Shown: positions 1 through 7,629 of the stretch, piece after piece
Numbering within the stretch: the first letter of the stretch is position 1
How the letters are laid out: every line of letters begins with the position of its first letter
Source of the DNA: Cellulosimicrobium sp. Marseille-Q4280
GTDB taxonomy: Bacteria; Actinomycetota; Actinomycetes; Actinomycetales; Cellulomonadaceae
Direction: 5' to 3'
Assembly (NCBI RefSeq): GCF_943181405.1
Contig: NZ_CALPBY010000009.1
Location: 1-64,000 of the forward strand
DNA length: 64,000 nucleotides
The notes under the pieces: generated by a model
What the model saw: the letters and a program-made list of their open reading frames with translations, nothing else
Databases searched by the model: none
Told to the model about the DNA's origin: nothing
Translations under genes and position numbers: made by a program

Positions 1-135
1 TCGCCCATCCACGGGCTCGGCTCGTGGCTGAGCGAGAACGCCTGGATCGACGGGCGGTTCTGCTCGTCGTTGCCCTTCTGGTACTGGTAGAGCCAGCGGT
101 TCGTGCCCGCGTCCGTGGCGGGGGTCCCCGAGTTG
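1..135 (-). pseudogene. Glycoside hydrolase family 92 fragment, partial
   Basis: Read leftwards, this segment encodes an internal piece that I recognise as a GH92 alpha-mannosidase: TNRWLYQYQKGND, then QAFSLSHEPSPWMG. In the family this follows a PHGFNFWTP-type stretch. Here the preceding residues read PHGSNSGTP, so three expected aromatic residues are altered, and the reading frame then dissolves into G/C runs. The gene leaves the window on the left. It is the only carbohydrate-active enzyme here and may be host chromosome rather than element DNA. A genuine pseudogene and a low-quality contig junction are both possible. Confidence 0.55.
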
Positions 136-270
136 GAGCCGTGCGGCCCGGCCGGCCCCGGGGGGTTTTTCCCCCCGGGGGAGGCCCCCCCCGGGGTTGG
201 GGCCCGCGGGGGGGCGGCCGGACGCCGGGACACTGGTGCTGGTGGTCATGGGAGGGCTCCTCGGGGGGGG
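136..270. other. G/C homopolymer bridge, probable assembly or sequencing artefact
   Basis: Runs of 5 to 8 G or C alternate, including a near-perfect CCCCGGGGGG-TTTTT-CCCCCCGGGG hairpin. Such sequence occurs nowhere else in the window. It joins the GH92 fragment to the element. A minus-strand ATG at 249 follows GAGGAG and begins MTTSTSVPAS before the frame becomes meaningless, so the true 5' end of a broken gene may lie here. Confidence 0.5.
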
Positions 271-287
271 TGGGTCCTCAGCTGTTC

Positions 288-301
288 AACATGCGCCGAA
301 T
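288..301. repeat. 14-bp direct repeat AACATGCGCCGAAT, copy 1
   Basis: The same 14 bases recur at 55916-55929, just upstream of the VirD4-like gene. This copy lies between the last leftward gene and the homopolymer bridge. Seen on the minus strand, both copies precede an ATG. Confidence 0.6.
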
Positions 302-328
302 ACGCCTGGGTGGCGGGGCCGGACAGCA

Positions 329-366
329 CGACGGCGGGCGCCCGCGGTGTGCGGGGCCCGCCGTCG
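329..366 (-). terminator. Hairpin after the leftmost tagged gene
   Basis: An 11-bp perfect stem (CGACGGCGGGC pairing with GCCCGCCGTCG) with a 16-base loop begins 19 bases beyond the stop at 385. There is no U-tract, as is common in high-GC actinobacteria. Confidence 0.5.
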
Positions 367-384
367 CCGGTGCAAGGGGCGTGG

Positions 385-1227
385 TCAGGTCGCCTGGCGG
401 CCGTCCACGACGTGGCGGATCGCGACGTCGCGGCTCGCGAGCCCGGTCGCGGCGGGCTTGACGCCCTCGCCGGCGACGAACGCCCGCCAGCCGCCCTCGG
501 ACTGCTCGTAGTAGACCTGGCCGAGCTGGTCCTTGCCGGAGAACAGGTCGATGCGGAACTCCTGCCCGGAGTCGGTCTCGTACACGCCGCGCACGGGCGT
601 GCCGTGGACGGTGCCGGTCAGGGCGCCGAGCGGGCCGTTCTCGGTGGTCTCCCAGGTGATCGGGGTGGCGCGCTCGACGTGCCAGCGGGCCGCGGCGTCC
701 AGGTCGTCCAGGTAGCCGCTGAGGCTGGTGGCGGTGGAGCGGGTGTGCCACTTGCCTGTCTCGGAGTCCTCGAACGCCTCGCCGACGAGCTGGCCGCCGA
801 CGCGCACGTCCGCGCCGTCGAAGGTGCCGGGCAGGAAGGTCACGTGCACGGGCATGCCGTCGACCTCGGCGAACATCGTCGGCGCCCCGTCAGCGTCGAC
901 GATGTTGTCCCACTCGATCTGGTCGTCAGGCGCCGGCACGTGCAGGGTGACGGTCTGGCCGTCCTCGGTGTTCGCGACGTAGTAGCCGGGCGCCAGGCGC
1001 TCGTTCGCCACCTCGGCGTCCCCGTCGTAGGCGGGCATACCCTGGGGGTCGTCGGGGTCGGCCACGGTGACGTGGAGGCCGCCGGTGACGACCGGGTACC
1101 GGTCGCGCAGCCGGGCCGGGGTCTGCTCGGCGGCGGTCAGGGACGCCTCGGACTCGGCGCGGGCGCCGGTGGCGAACTGGCCGCCGGTGCTCACGCCGGC
1201 CGGGACGCGGTTGGGGTTGGTGCTCAC
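385..1227 (-). CDS. Tagged hypothetical protein, 280 aa
   Basis: Function not recognised. The shared N-terminal module (RVPAGVSTGGQF, residues 7-18, then ARAESEASL) is followed by about 250 acidic, soluble residues with no cysteine and no membrane segment. The GTG start overlaps the stop of the upstream DUF7007 gene by four bases (GTGA), so translation is probably coupled and the gene has no start-associated sequence of its own. It is the last intact gene of the leftward block. Confidence 0.85.
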   Translation of the reverse strand: MSTNPNRVPAGVSTGGQFATGARAESEASLTAAEQTPARLRDRYPVVTGGLHVTVADPDDPQGMPAYDGDAEVANERLAPGYYVANTEDGQTVTLHVPAPDDQIEWDNIVDADGAPTMFAEVDGMPVHVTFLPGTFDGADVRVGGQLVGEAFEDSETGKWHTRSTATSLSGYLDDLDAAARWHVERATPITWETTENGPLGALTGTVHGTPVRGVYETDSGQEFRIDLFSGKDQLGQVYYEQSEGGWRAFVAGEGVKPAATGLASRDVAIRHVVDGRQAT

Positions 1228-2507
1228 GCCTGGCCCTCCTTCTCCTCGTCGCGGACGCGGGCGCGCTCCGCCGTGGCCTTCTCCAGGCGGGCCTTGGCCT
1301 TCTCGAGCGCCGCGCGGGCCTTGAGCCTGGTGTCACCGTAGAACGCTCCCAGGTCGGGGTTGGCCTGGGCCTTCTCGACGGCGGCCTGGGCGCGGTGGAC
1401 CTCGAGGCTGGCGATGTCACCGGCGGTGCGCGAGTCGGGGACCTGGTCGGCCACCGCGTCCCAGGTGGCCTTGGACACCCGCAGGACCGTCCCGCTGCGG
1501 TCGCCCTCGTGCTCGTGCTGCTGCAGGTAGTACGTCACCGAGGTGTCGCCGGAGAACATCGTGGCGGACCGGCCGGTGACACCCTCGGTCGCGAGCATCT
1601 GGGCCAGGGACGTCACGCTGCCGTCGGCGAGCCGCCACCGCTGGGCGAGGTCGCGGGCGACGCGGTTCTCGGCGGCCGGGGTCATCTCGGCGGCGCGGGC
1701 GCGCACGGCGGTGACGTCGGGGTGGTGGCGCTTGGCCTTCGGCTTCGGCGGGGGCGGCGGCGGGGTGACGTCGGCGTGCCGGGCCGGGTCGACGACGAAC
1801 CCGAACCGGCCGCGGGTCTCGTACTCGTCCTCGGGCACCAGGAACTCCCGGGCGCCGACGTCTGCCCAGCTGCGCCCCATCGTGGGTCGCTCGCCACCGG
1901 GTGTTGCCGTCACGCGCACCATGCCGGGGTGGTCGGCGTCGCGGCTGGCCGAGAGCGTGATGTGGTCGCCGGCGTGCGCTGCGGCGAACTCGCGCTCGGC
2001 GACGATGCGGGACTGCTCGGCGGTGACGGTCTGGCCGGTCGCCTTGGTCCACGCGTCGGGGAACCACTCGCGAACCCGGGCCGCGGAGGTCATCAGGACG
2101 TACCCGGGGTCGCCCATGTCGCTGGCGCCGTGGTCGGCGCTCTGGCGGTGGGCGGCGTACTCCTCGTGGAACGCCCACATGGGGATCGCGGCCTCGCAGT
2201 CCTCCTCGTACCAGCCCGAGGCGTTGCGCAGCGCGGGCGGGACCTCGCGGTTGCGCTCCTTGGACAGCTTGATGCCGCCGTGCCCGGCGCAGGACACCTC
2301 CGCGATGCCGGGCGCGATGTCGTAGACGTTCTGGGCCGGTCCCCACGGGGTGCGCGAGCCCTCGGCGAGGGTCAGCGCGCCCCAGTCACGGGTCGGCTCC
2401 TCGATCTCGTCCAGGTGCACGTCGGACTCGGTGCGGGCCTCGGTGGCGAACTGCCCGCCGGTGCGCACACCAGCGGGGACACGGGAGCGATCAGCGAGCG
2501 TCGTCAT
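1224..2507 (-). CDS. Tagged DUF7007-type protein, 427 aa
   Basis: Residues 9-20 are RVPAGVRTGGQF. From about residue 55 a region WGPAQ...APGI..VS..GHGG.KL followed by GWYEEDCE.A matches what I know as DUF7007, a domain of unknown function found in phage and plasmid proteins. A central proline run (PPPPPPKPK) and a charged helical C-terminus (about 370-427) follow. The start codon lies exactly 8 bases after CCGCACATC (2516-2524) with no Shine-Dalgarno sequence. The stop overlaps the start of the next gene. Confidence 0.85.
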   Translation of the reverse strand: MTTLADRSRVPAGVRTGGQFATEARTESDVHLDEIEEPTRDWGALTLAEGSRTPWGPAQNVYDIAPGIAEVSCAGHGGIKLSKERNREVPPALRNASGWYEEDCEAAIPMWAFHEEYAAHRQSADHGASDMGDPGYVLMTSAARVREWFPDAWTKATGQTVTAEQSRIVAEREFAAAHAGDHITLSASRDADHPGMVRVTATPGGERPTMGRSWADVGAREFLVPEDEYETRGRFGFVVDPARHADVTPPPPPPKPKAKRHHPDVTAVRARAAEMTPAAENRVARDLAQRWRLADGSVTSLAQMLATEGVTGRSATMFSGDTSVTYYLQQHEHEGDRSGTVLRVSKATWDAVADQVPDSRTAGDIASLEVHRAQAAVEKAQANPDLGAFYGDTRLKARAALEKAKARLEKATAERARVRDEEKEGQA

Positions 2508-2520
2508 GCCCGGTAGATGT

Positions 2521-2546
2521 GCGGGGCCAGGACGGCCCGGCCCCGC
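2521..2546 (-). terminator. Hairpin overlapping the start-associated sequence
   Basis: GCGGGGCC and GGCCCCGC form an 8-bp stem between the stop at 2556 and the next start. Its last bases are the CCGC of the motif copy, so termination and restart signals share DNA here. Confidence 0.4.
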
Positions 2547-2555
2547 ACGACGGTG

Positions 2556-3308
2556 TCAGCCGTGCACGGGGCACTCGCCGTTCGTCATCGTGCGCCCGCA
2601 GCCCTCGCAGAGCTCGTCCAGGTCGTCGGCGAGCGGGATGTCGGTCGCGTCCGAGAACTGCCGGGCCAGGTCGACGTCGTTCGCCTTCGCCCACGCGTCC
2701 AGGTCGGCGATCAGCGCACGCACCGCGTCCGCGTCGCTCGTTCCCAGGGGCAGGTGCTCGGCACGGAACCGCTCAACCGCTTCGGCCCCGGCCGCGCCGG
2801 GCTGCGCGGGCTCCGGCTCCTCGAGCCCGGAGATGACCTCGTCGATCATGAACCGGTTGTCGCCGGAGTCGTCGAGCAGGTCCTTGTCCATGCTGGAGCT
2901 GACCGCGACGCCGCTGGCGCGGCGGTCCAGGTCGGCGTCCTCGAAGTCGAAGTGGTCGCCCACCTCCTCGCCCTCGTCCTCGCCGGCCCAGATGACGCGG
3001 GAGACGTACATGGCGTCGGCGTCGTCCCACCCGTCGAGCTCGAACCCGATCGCCTCGGGGTCGGCCAGCCGCACGCACGCCGCCGTGGCGGCCAGGCGCA
3101 GGTACCCGTGACGGTCACCGAGCCCCTGGGCGTACAGGGCGTCCAGGCGCTTCTCGGCGGCGTCGAGCAGGCCGGGCAGAGCCGAGTCGTCGCGCTCGGG
3201 AGCCGGGGCGGGTGCGAGGTCGACGTCGGACTCGGACCGCGCCTCGGTGGCGAACTGGCCGCCGGTGGTGACGCCGGCGGGGACACGGGAACGCGCGCTG
3301 GTGCTCAT
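2556..3308 (-). CDS. Tagged protein with C-terminal zinc-ribbon-like motif, 250 aa
   Basis: N-terminal module RVPAGVTTGGQF (residues 8-19) with ATEARSESDVDL. The middle is acidic. The end carries CEGCGRTMTNGECPVHG, a C-x2-C...C-x2-H pattern suggesting a small zinc ribbon. The segment before it (DAVRALIADLDAWAKANDVDL) resembles C-terminal segments of the tagged proteins at 29315 and 36117, so these may be distant paralogues. Motif copy 3317-3325 is 8 bases before the ATG. Function unknown. Confidence 0.85.
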   Translation of the reverse strand: MSTSARSRVPAGVTTGGQFATEARSESDVDLAPAPAPERDDSALPGLLDAAEKRLDALYAQGLGDRHGYLRLAATAACVRLADPEAIGFELDGWDDADAMYVSRVIWAGEDEGEEVGDHFDFEDADLDRRASGVAVSSSMDKDLLDDSGDNRFMIDEVISGLEEPEPAQPGAAGAEAVERFRAEHLPLGTSDADAVRALIADLDAWAKANDVDLARQFSDATDIPLADDLDELCEGCGRTMTNGECPVHG

Positions 3309-3333
3309 GGCCGGTAGATGTGCGGGCTGCAGG

Positions 3334-3921
3334 TCAGGCGCTCGGGGGTGTCGGGGCGATGGGGGAGCGCTCGGTCCAGCCGCCACCGAACGAGGTGAAC
3401 GTCGGGGCGCCGTCGTGCTCGGCGCACGCGTACCGCGGCTCACCGACCGGGCCGCGCGAGGTGTGCGCCTGGATCTGGGTGGCCGCCGCTGCGGGGCAGA
3501 ACTCGCAGGTCGCGGCGACGTCGGGCAGGTGCTGGGCGAAGTCGTACAGCTCGCCCTCGTACGGCTCGTCGTCGAAGCAGGTGTCGAACTCGACGGCCAC
3601 GGTGGTGCGCCCGGCGCGGATCGCGTCGGCGAGGCGGTGGTGGCCGTCGGCGACCTCCCAGCGGGCCGGGTCGTCCTCGCGGGCGCGCACGAGGACGGGG
3701 TCGTCGGGGGACTCGCTGCGCCGCCCGGAGGTGAGCACCTCGGTCATGGCGGACGCCGTGGTGATCAGCGCGGTGATGGGCAGCTCGCCGACCTCGCCGT
3801 CACGCCGCCCGCCCCAGGTTCCGCCGGGACCGGCGAGCTCCACCGGGGCCTCGGTCCGGGCGCCGGTGGTGAACTGGCCGCCGGTGGTGACCCCGGCCGG
3901 CATCCGGGCGAGCGCGCTCAC
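3334..3921 (-). CDS. Tagged ParB/Srx-like protein, 195 aa
   Basis: The tag is slightly altered (MPAGVTTGGQF, residues 7-17). Residues about 74-113 read DPVLVRAR...WEVADGHHRLADAIRAG, the signature of the ParB-like nuclease/sulfiredoxin fold in which the DGHHR segment lines the active or nucleotide site. A later CEFC and a CAEH may bind metal. It is too small to be a chromosome-partition ParB with a helix-turn-helix, and there is no ParA nearby, so a modification or nuclease role is as likely. The GTG start overlaps the upstream stop (GTGA). Confidence 0.75.
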   Translation of the reverse strand: MSALARMPAGVTTGGQFTTGARTEAPVELAGPGGTWGGRRDGEVGELPITALITTASAMTEVLTSGRRSESPDDPVLVRAREDDPARWEVADGHHRLADAIRAGRTTVAVEFDTCFDDEPYEGELYDFAQHLPDVAATCEFCPAAAATQIQAHTSRGPVGEPRYACAEHDGAPTFTSFGGGWTERSPIAPTPPSA

Positions 3922-4604
3922 GGCAGGTCCGAGATCGCCATGCCCGCGTCGCGCGCGACCCGCCGCAGCGTCGTGCGGGCGCCGAAGTAGGCGTCCATCT
4001 CCGAGTCGTGGTCCGGCTCACCGCCGTGCCGGGACGCCGTGGGGACGCCGTACCCCTCGGCCCGGCCGACCGAGGCCAGCACGCGAGCGTCGATCGACGG
4101 GCCGGTCGCCTTGCCGTGCTCGTCCTGGGCGTAGACGAACAGGTCGTTGCCGTTCGAGTCCGTCGACAGCGTGTACCGCGTCCCGTCGTGCTCGAGGTCC
4201 GCGCCCTCCGGCGTGGCGACCAGGCGCGAGCCGGTCAGCCCGGCGCGCTCGGCCGCGGCGTCGATCGCCTCCTGCTTGGCGACCAGCGCCGGGTCGGGGG
4301 CGGTCGCCCGCGAGATGCGGATGGTCTCGTTCGCGCCGCGCATCGGCGCCGAGCTGGTCCCGTCCTCGTAGCGCCAGGTGACGAACCCGGGCTTGGACGC
4401 GTGCGGCACGACCTCGCGGACGACGGCGAGGACCTCACCGTCGCGCCCGAGCAGCCAGTCACCCTGGCGGGCTGTGGCGGCTGAGGTGTAGCGCTCCTCG
4501 CGCGCGCCGGGCGCAGTCAGGGACGCGGGCGACTCTCCGCGCGCGGAGGTGGAGAACTGGCCGCCGGTGGTGACGCCTGCCGGGACGCGGGACTGGGTGC
4601 TCAT
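3918..4604 (-). CDS. Tagged hypothetical protein, 228 aa
   Basis: RVPAGVTTGGQF at residues 6-17 followed by STSARGESPASL. The rest is soluble; an internal stretch (LEHDGTRYTLSTDSNGND) looks like a beta-hairpin domain, but I recognise no family. Motif copy 4613-4621 stands 8 bases before the ATG. The stop overlaps the start of the ParB-like gene, making a two-gene unit. Confidence 0.8.
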   Translation of the reverse strand: MSTQSRVPAGVTTGGQFSTSARGESPASLTAPGAREERYTSAATARQGDWLLGRDGEVLAVVREVVPHASKPGFVTWRYEDGTSSAPMRGANETIRISRATAPDPALVAKQEAIDAAAERAGLTGSRLVATPEGADLEHDGTRYTLSTDSNGNDLFVYAQDEHGKATGPSIDARVLASVGRAEGYGVPTASRHGGEPDHDSEMDAYFGARTTLRRVARDAGMAISDLP

Positions 4605-4628
4605 GACCGGTAGATGTGCGGTGGGCGC

Positions 4629-5297
4629 TCAGGCGGCGGCTGTGGACGACGCTGGGGACAGCTGGGCGGCCACGAGCGCGAAGGAGGCGGCCAGGTCGCC
4701 CTGGGACGCGTCGAGCGCGGCCAGCACGGGGGAGTCGGCCGGGTAGCGGCACCGGATCTCGGCCAGCCGCTCCTCGACGCTGATCTGGCGCCCGTGCGGG
4801 GAGGTGGTGAAGTCCGCGACCCACAGCGCCGCGGCCCCGAGCGGGCTCGGGCGCCCGAACTCGGCGGCCAGGTCCACCTCCAGGCCGCGCGCGGCGACCT
4901 CGTACGGCGCGGTGGAGTGCCAGGCGACCATCGCCACGAGCGGGGCGGGGGCGCCGAGCGCGCGCAGGTAGCGGGCGCCGTCGACGGCGTGGTGCCCGGA
5001 CCCGGGGCGGGCGTAGCCGACGTCGTGCAGCAGCGCAGCGGCCATCCACAGGTCGGCTGTGGATGACGTGAGCAGGCCGGCGTTCTCGGCGGGCACGACC
5101 AGGGAGCGCATCGCCTCGCCGACGCCGCGGCTGTGCGCGAGGCGGTCCGTGTGCAGCGGCTGTGCGGCCAGGATCAGGCAGGCGAGCACCGGCATCGACA
5201 TCGGGTGCACCGTGCACCACGCGCCGTCCAGGCGGCAGCCGGGGCAGTCGAGCATCGCCGTCATCGTCGCCGCGGCTTGCGAGGGCGTCGGGGTCAC
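4629..5297 (-). CDS. HD-domain phosphohydrolase-like protein, 222 aa
   Basis: Untagged. An N-terminal Cys/His cluster (CPGCRLDGAWCTVH) is followed by a typical HD domain: HSRGVGEAM, then ALLHDVGYARPGSGHHAVDGARYL, then a later HS and VADF aspartate. HD proteins hydrolyse phosphate esters, often nucleotides; the substrate here is unknown. The GTG start (VTPTPSQAAA) gives a 4-base overlap with the upstream 57-codon gene, a better fit than the longer upstream frame. No start-associated sequence precedes it. Confidence 0.8.
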   Translation of the reverse strand: MTPTPSQAAATMTAMLDCPGCRLDGAWCTVHPMSMPVLACLILAAQPLHTDRLAHSRGVGEAMRSLVVPAENAGLLTSSTADLWMAAALLHDVGYARPGSGHHAVDGARYLRALGAPAPLVAMVAWHSTAPYEVAARGLEVDLAAEFGRPSPLGAAALWVADFTTSPHGRQISVEERLAEIRCRYPADSPVLAALDASQGDLAASFALVAAQLSPASSTAAA

Positions 5298-5467
5298 AGG
5301 GTCGCGCCCTGGGCCGCGTCGAGCTCGTCGTCGGTGGCCTCGCGCATCTGCGTCCACGTGGCGGCGCCGGTGGCGGACCAGGCCGTGACGTCGTCGTCGG
5401 TCGCGAACACGTACGCGGTGCGGTCGGTCTCGTCCACGACGACGATCTCGTCGGCGGGCTGGGGCAT
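5294..5467 (-). CDS. Small acidic hypothetical protein, 57 aa
   Basis: A short untagged protein, rich in D, E and T (MPQPADEIVVVDETD...). It is notable for having a normal ribosome-binding site, GAGAGGAAA, upstream of its ATG and no start-associated sequence, unlike most neighbours. It sits between the ArdC-like gene and the HD gene and overlaps the latter's start. Function unknown. Confidence 0.65.
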   Translation of the reverse strand: MPQPADEIVVVDETDRTAYVFATDDDVTAWSATGAATWTQMREATDDELDAAQGATL

Positions 5468-5493
5468 GGGCGTTTCCTCTCGGGTGCGCGACG

Positions 5494-6531
5494 TCACTCG
5501 ACGTTGCGCCACGGCTGGGACTCCAGGACGGTCCTGGTGGCCTTGGCGACGGCGTTCGCGGACGCCTTGACCGCCTCGGAGCCGGCGGGCCCGGCCCACC
5601 CGGCGACGTAGGTGCCCGAGACGTCGCCGACCTGCGTGCTCATGCCGTTCGCGCGGCACAGGGCGTAGGCGACGGACTCGGCCTCGACCTCCATCTGGCC
5701 GCGGCCGCCGCGGTGCCCGGAGTGGTACTCCTCCAGGCGCTCGGTGTGCCCGCAGGCGATGTGCCCGAGTTCGTGGGCGAGCACCTTGGCGCGCATCGCG
5801 GGCGACAGCGAGGCCTCGACGACGACGCGCTTGCCGCGCGGGTCGGTGTAGCCGCGGGCCGTGCCGGGCAGGTCCTCGGAGCCGATGGTGTACCCCTGGG
5901 CGGTGATCGCGGCCTCGAGGTCCTGCGTGAACCCGGCCGGCGGCTCGCCGGACAGGTCGTGGGTGACGGCGGGCATCTCGGGCCCGTCGGTCTGGGAGAC
6001 GTCGAACACTGTGGTGGTCGTGAACCCGATGCAGCGGACCTCGTACTTGGCCTTGCCGTTCTCGCCCTTGACGGGGTTGCCGGCGGCGTCGGTGACCGGG
6101 ACGCGGCGGGTCTTGGGCGCGAAGATGCTGATGCCCTTCTCGCCCTTGCGGACGTGGCGGCCGAGCTCGTCCTTCCACTTGCGGAACCCGGCGACCTTCG
6201 TCGCGCCGGGGCGCTGGGCGGCGATCAGCAGCGTGTTGAGCATGCTGTACCGGTGGAACTTGGCCATCGTGTCGAGGTAGGCCAGCCAGTTCTCGTCGTG
6301 CGCGAGCTCGGAGACGCGCTGCTCCAGCTCGGCGTGGAACGCGGCGACCTTGTCCTCGACGGAGTCGTACCGGCGGGTGAACACCGTCTCGGCGAGCTCC
6401 TCGCCGGCCGGCTCGTTGGGCGGTGCGGTCGCGAGGTCGACGTCGGCCTCCCCGCGCGCCTCGACGGCGAACTGACCGCCGGTGCGCACACCGGCCGGGA
6501 CACGGCTGCGGGTCGGGGTCGGCGTCGTCAT
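5494..6531 (-). CDS. ardC: Tagged ArdC-like antirestriction protein with ImmA/IrrE-type metallopeptidase domain, 345 aa
   Basis: Module RVPAGVRTGGQF (residues 9-20), then an ArdC N-terminal single-strand-DNA-binding domain (NWLAYLDTMAKFHRYSMLN, then TKVAGFRKWKDELGRHVRKGE, then ISIFAPK), then a zinc peptidase motif LAHELGHIACGH. This is the usual ArdC arrangement plus the element's tag. ArdC proteins of conjugative plasmids protect incoming DNA from restriction, and ArdC of IncW pSa is reported to travel with the transferred strand. Motif copy 6540-6548 lies 8 bases before the ATG. Confidence 0.85.
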   Translation of the reverse strand: MTTPTPTRSRVPAGVRTGGQFAVEARGEADVDLATAPPNEPAGEELAETVFTRRYDSVEDKVAAFHAELEQRVSELAHDENWLAYLDTMAKFHRYSMLNTLLIAAQRPGATKVAGFRKWKDELGRHVRKGEKGISIFAPKTRRVPVTDAAGNPVKGENGKAKYEVRCIGFTTTTVFDVSQTDGPEMPAVTHDLSGEPPAGFTQDLEAAITAQGYTIGSEDLPGTARGYTDPRGKRVVVEASLSPAMRAKVLAHELGHIACGHTERLEEYHSGHRGGRGQMEVEAESVAYALCRANGMSTQVGDVSGTYVAGWAGPAGSEAVKASANAVAKATRTVLESQPWRNVE

Positions 6532-6558
6532 GCCCCGTAGATGTGCGGGGCGAGCCGG

Positions 6559-6807
6559 TCAGTCCAGCGGGTCGCCGCAGATCCAGCAGTCGTTGTCGTC
6601 GTCCGGGAAGAACCCCGGGATCGCGTCGTCAGGGTCGCAGTCACCGTGCGAGCCGTACCCGTCGCCGCCGACTACGACGTCCTCGCTGGGCTCCCAGACC
6701 TCCGGCTCGGCGATCAGGTCGACGTCGTTCGCCTCGGCGCGCGGGACCACGGCGAACTGGCCGCCAGTGCTCACGCCGGCCGGGACGCGGGGCGTGGCGG
6801 CGCTCAC
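6559..6807 (-). CDS. Small tagged acidic protein, 82 aa
   Basis: The tag (RVPAGVSTGGQF, residues 7-18) makes up about a third of the protein. The remainder is very acidic and ends CWICGDPLD, where CxxC may bind a metal. The GTG start overlaps the upstream stop by four bases, so it depends on the 6804 gene for expression. Function unknown. Confidence 0.7.
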   Translation of the reverse strand: MSAATPRVPAGVSTGGQFAVVPRAEANDVDLIAEPEVWEPSEDVVVGGDGYGSHGDCDPDDAIPGFFPDDDNDCWICGDPLD

Positions 6808-7604
6808 GAGTACGCCTGCTGGTAGAGGGTGACCGCTCCCACGCCGGCCAGCGGCTCGACCAGACGCGTGCCCTTGGTGCCCTCGCCGGCCCGGTCTGTC
6901 GTGCGGATCTTCGAGCCCTCGCGCACGACGTCGCCGACCTCGCTGATGAAGGCGTCCAGGCGCTCGTAGGCGCGGCCCTTGGTCGCGTCGGCGTAGACGA
7001 TGATCGAGTTCGGCGAGTCCTGGTGCACGTCGTAGCCGATCCGCTCGCCGCCGGTGGCGGCCCAGCGGTAGCCGACGAGCGCGGCGAGCTGGCGAGCCTC
7101 GTCGGGGTCGAGGTCGCGGTCGACCTGCACGCGCAGGTACCCCAGGTCGGAGTCCAGGGGCACGCCGGGCTCGATGCGGGTGAAGCGGCCGTGTCCGGGC
7201 ACCTCCACGACCTCGTCGACGCGCGTGGGGTCGTGCGGGCGCGCGGGGACGGCCGGCACAGCCTCCGCGACAGGCGCCTGCGGGGCGGGCGGGAGGTCGC
7301 CGTCGACGAGCAGGCCGGAGTCCTCCAGAGCCCGGTACGCGGCGTCACGCGCCGCCACGGCCTCGTCGAGCGCGGACTGCGCGGCCGCGGCCGTTCGCGC
7401 CGCGGCGGCAGCGCGCTCCTGGGCGAGCTCCACGGCACCCTCGGCCTCGGAGTACCGGGACATGAGGTCCCCGCGCACGGCCTCGACGACCGACGGCGAC
7501 AGCGCGGCCAGGCTCACCGAGGACTCGGCGCGCGCCGTGGTGGCGAACTGGCCGCCCTCGCGGACACCGGCAGGTGTGCGGGCCTTGCCCGGGTGGGTGC
7601 TCAT
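6804..7604 (-). CDS. Tagged coiled-coil protein, 266 aa
   Basis: Tag variant ARTPAGVREGGQF near residues 8-20. Residues about 50-95 are a long alanine/glutamate-rich helix (ELAQERAAAAARTAAAAQ and onwards), probably a coiled coil, followed by a proline linker and a globular C-terminal part of about 150 residues. No family recognised. Motif copy 7613-7621 is 8 bases before the ATG. It is co-translated with the small acidic gene downstream. Confidence 0.8.
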   Translation of the reverse strand: MSTHPGKARTPAGVREGGQFATTARAESSVSLAALSPSVVEAVRGDLMSRYSEAEGAVELAQERAAAAARTAAAAQSALDEAVAARDAAYRALEDSGLLVDGDLPPAPQAPVAEAVPAVPARPHDPTRVDEVVEVPGHGRFTRIEPGVPLDSDLGYLRVQVDRDLDPDEARQLAALVGYRWAATGGERIGYDVHQDSPNSIIVYADATKGRAYERLDAFISEVGDVVREGSKIRTTDRAGEGTKGTRLVEPLAGVGAVTLYQQAYS

Positions 7605-7629
7605 GTCCGGTAGATGTGCGGTGCGCCGC

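Noticed and set aside
136-270. Programmed frameshift in the GH92 gene
   Set aside because: No slippery heptamer with a downstream structure typical of bacterial frameshifting; the G/C runs and lost conserved residues fit sequence error or decay better.
2508-2524. Motif as an unusual ribosome-binding site
   Set aside because: It has no complementarity to the 16S 3' end that I can see, and at secreted-protein genes it lies 54-73 bases upstream of a normal Shine-Dalgarno.
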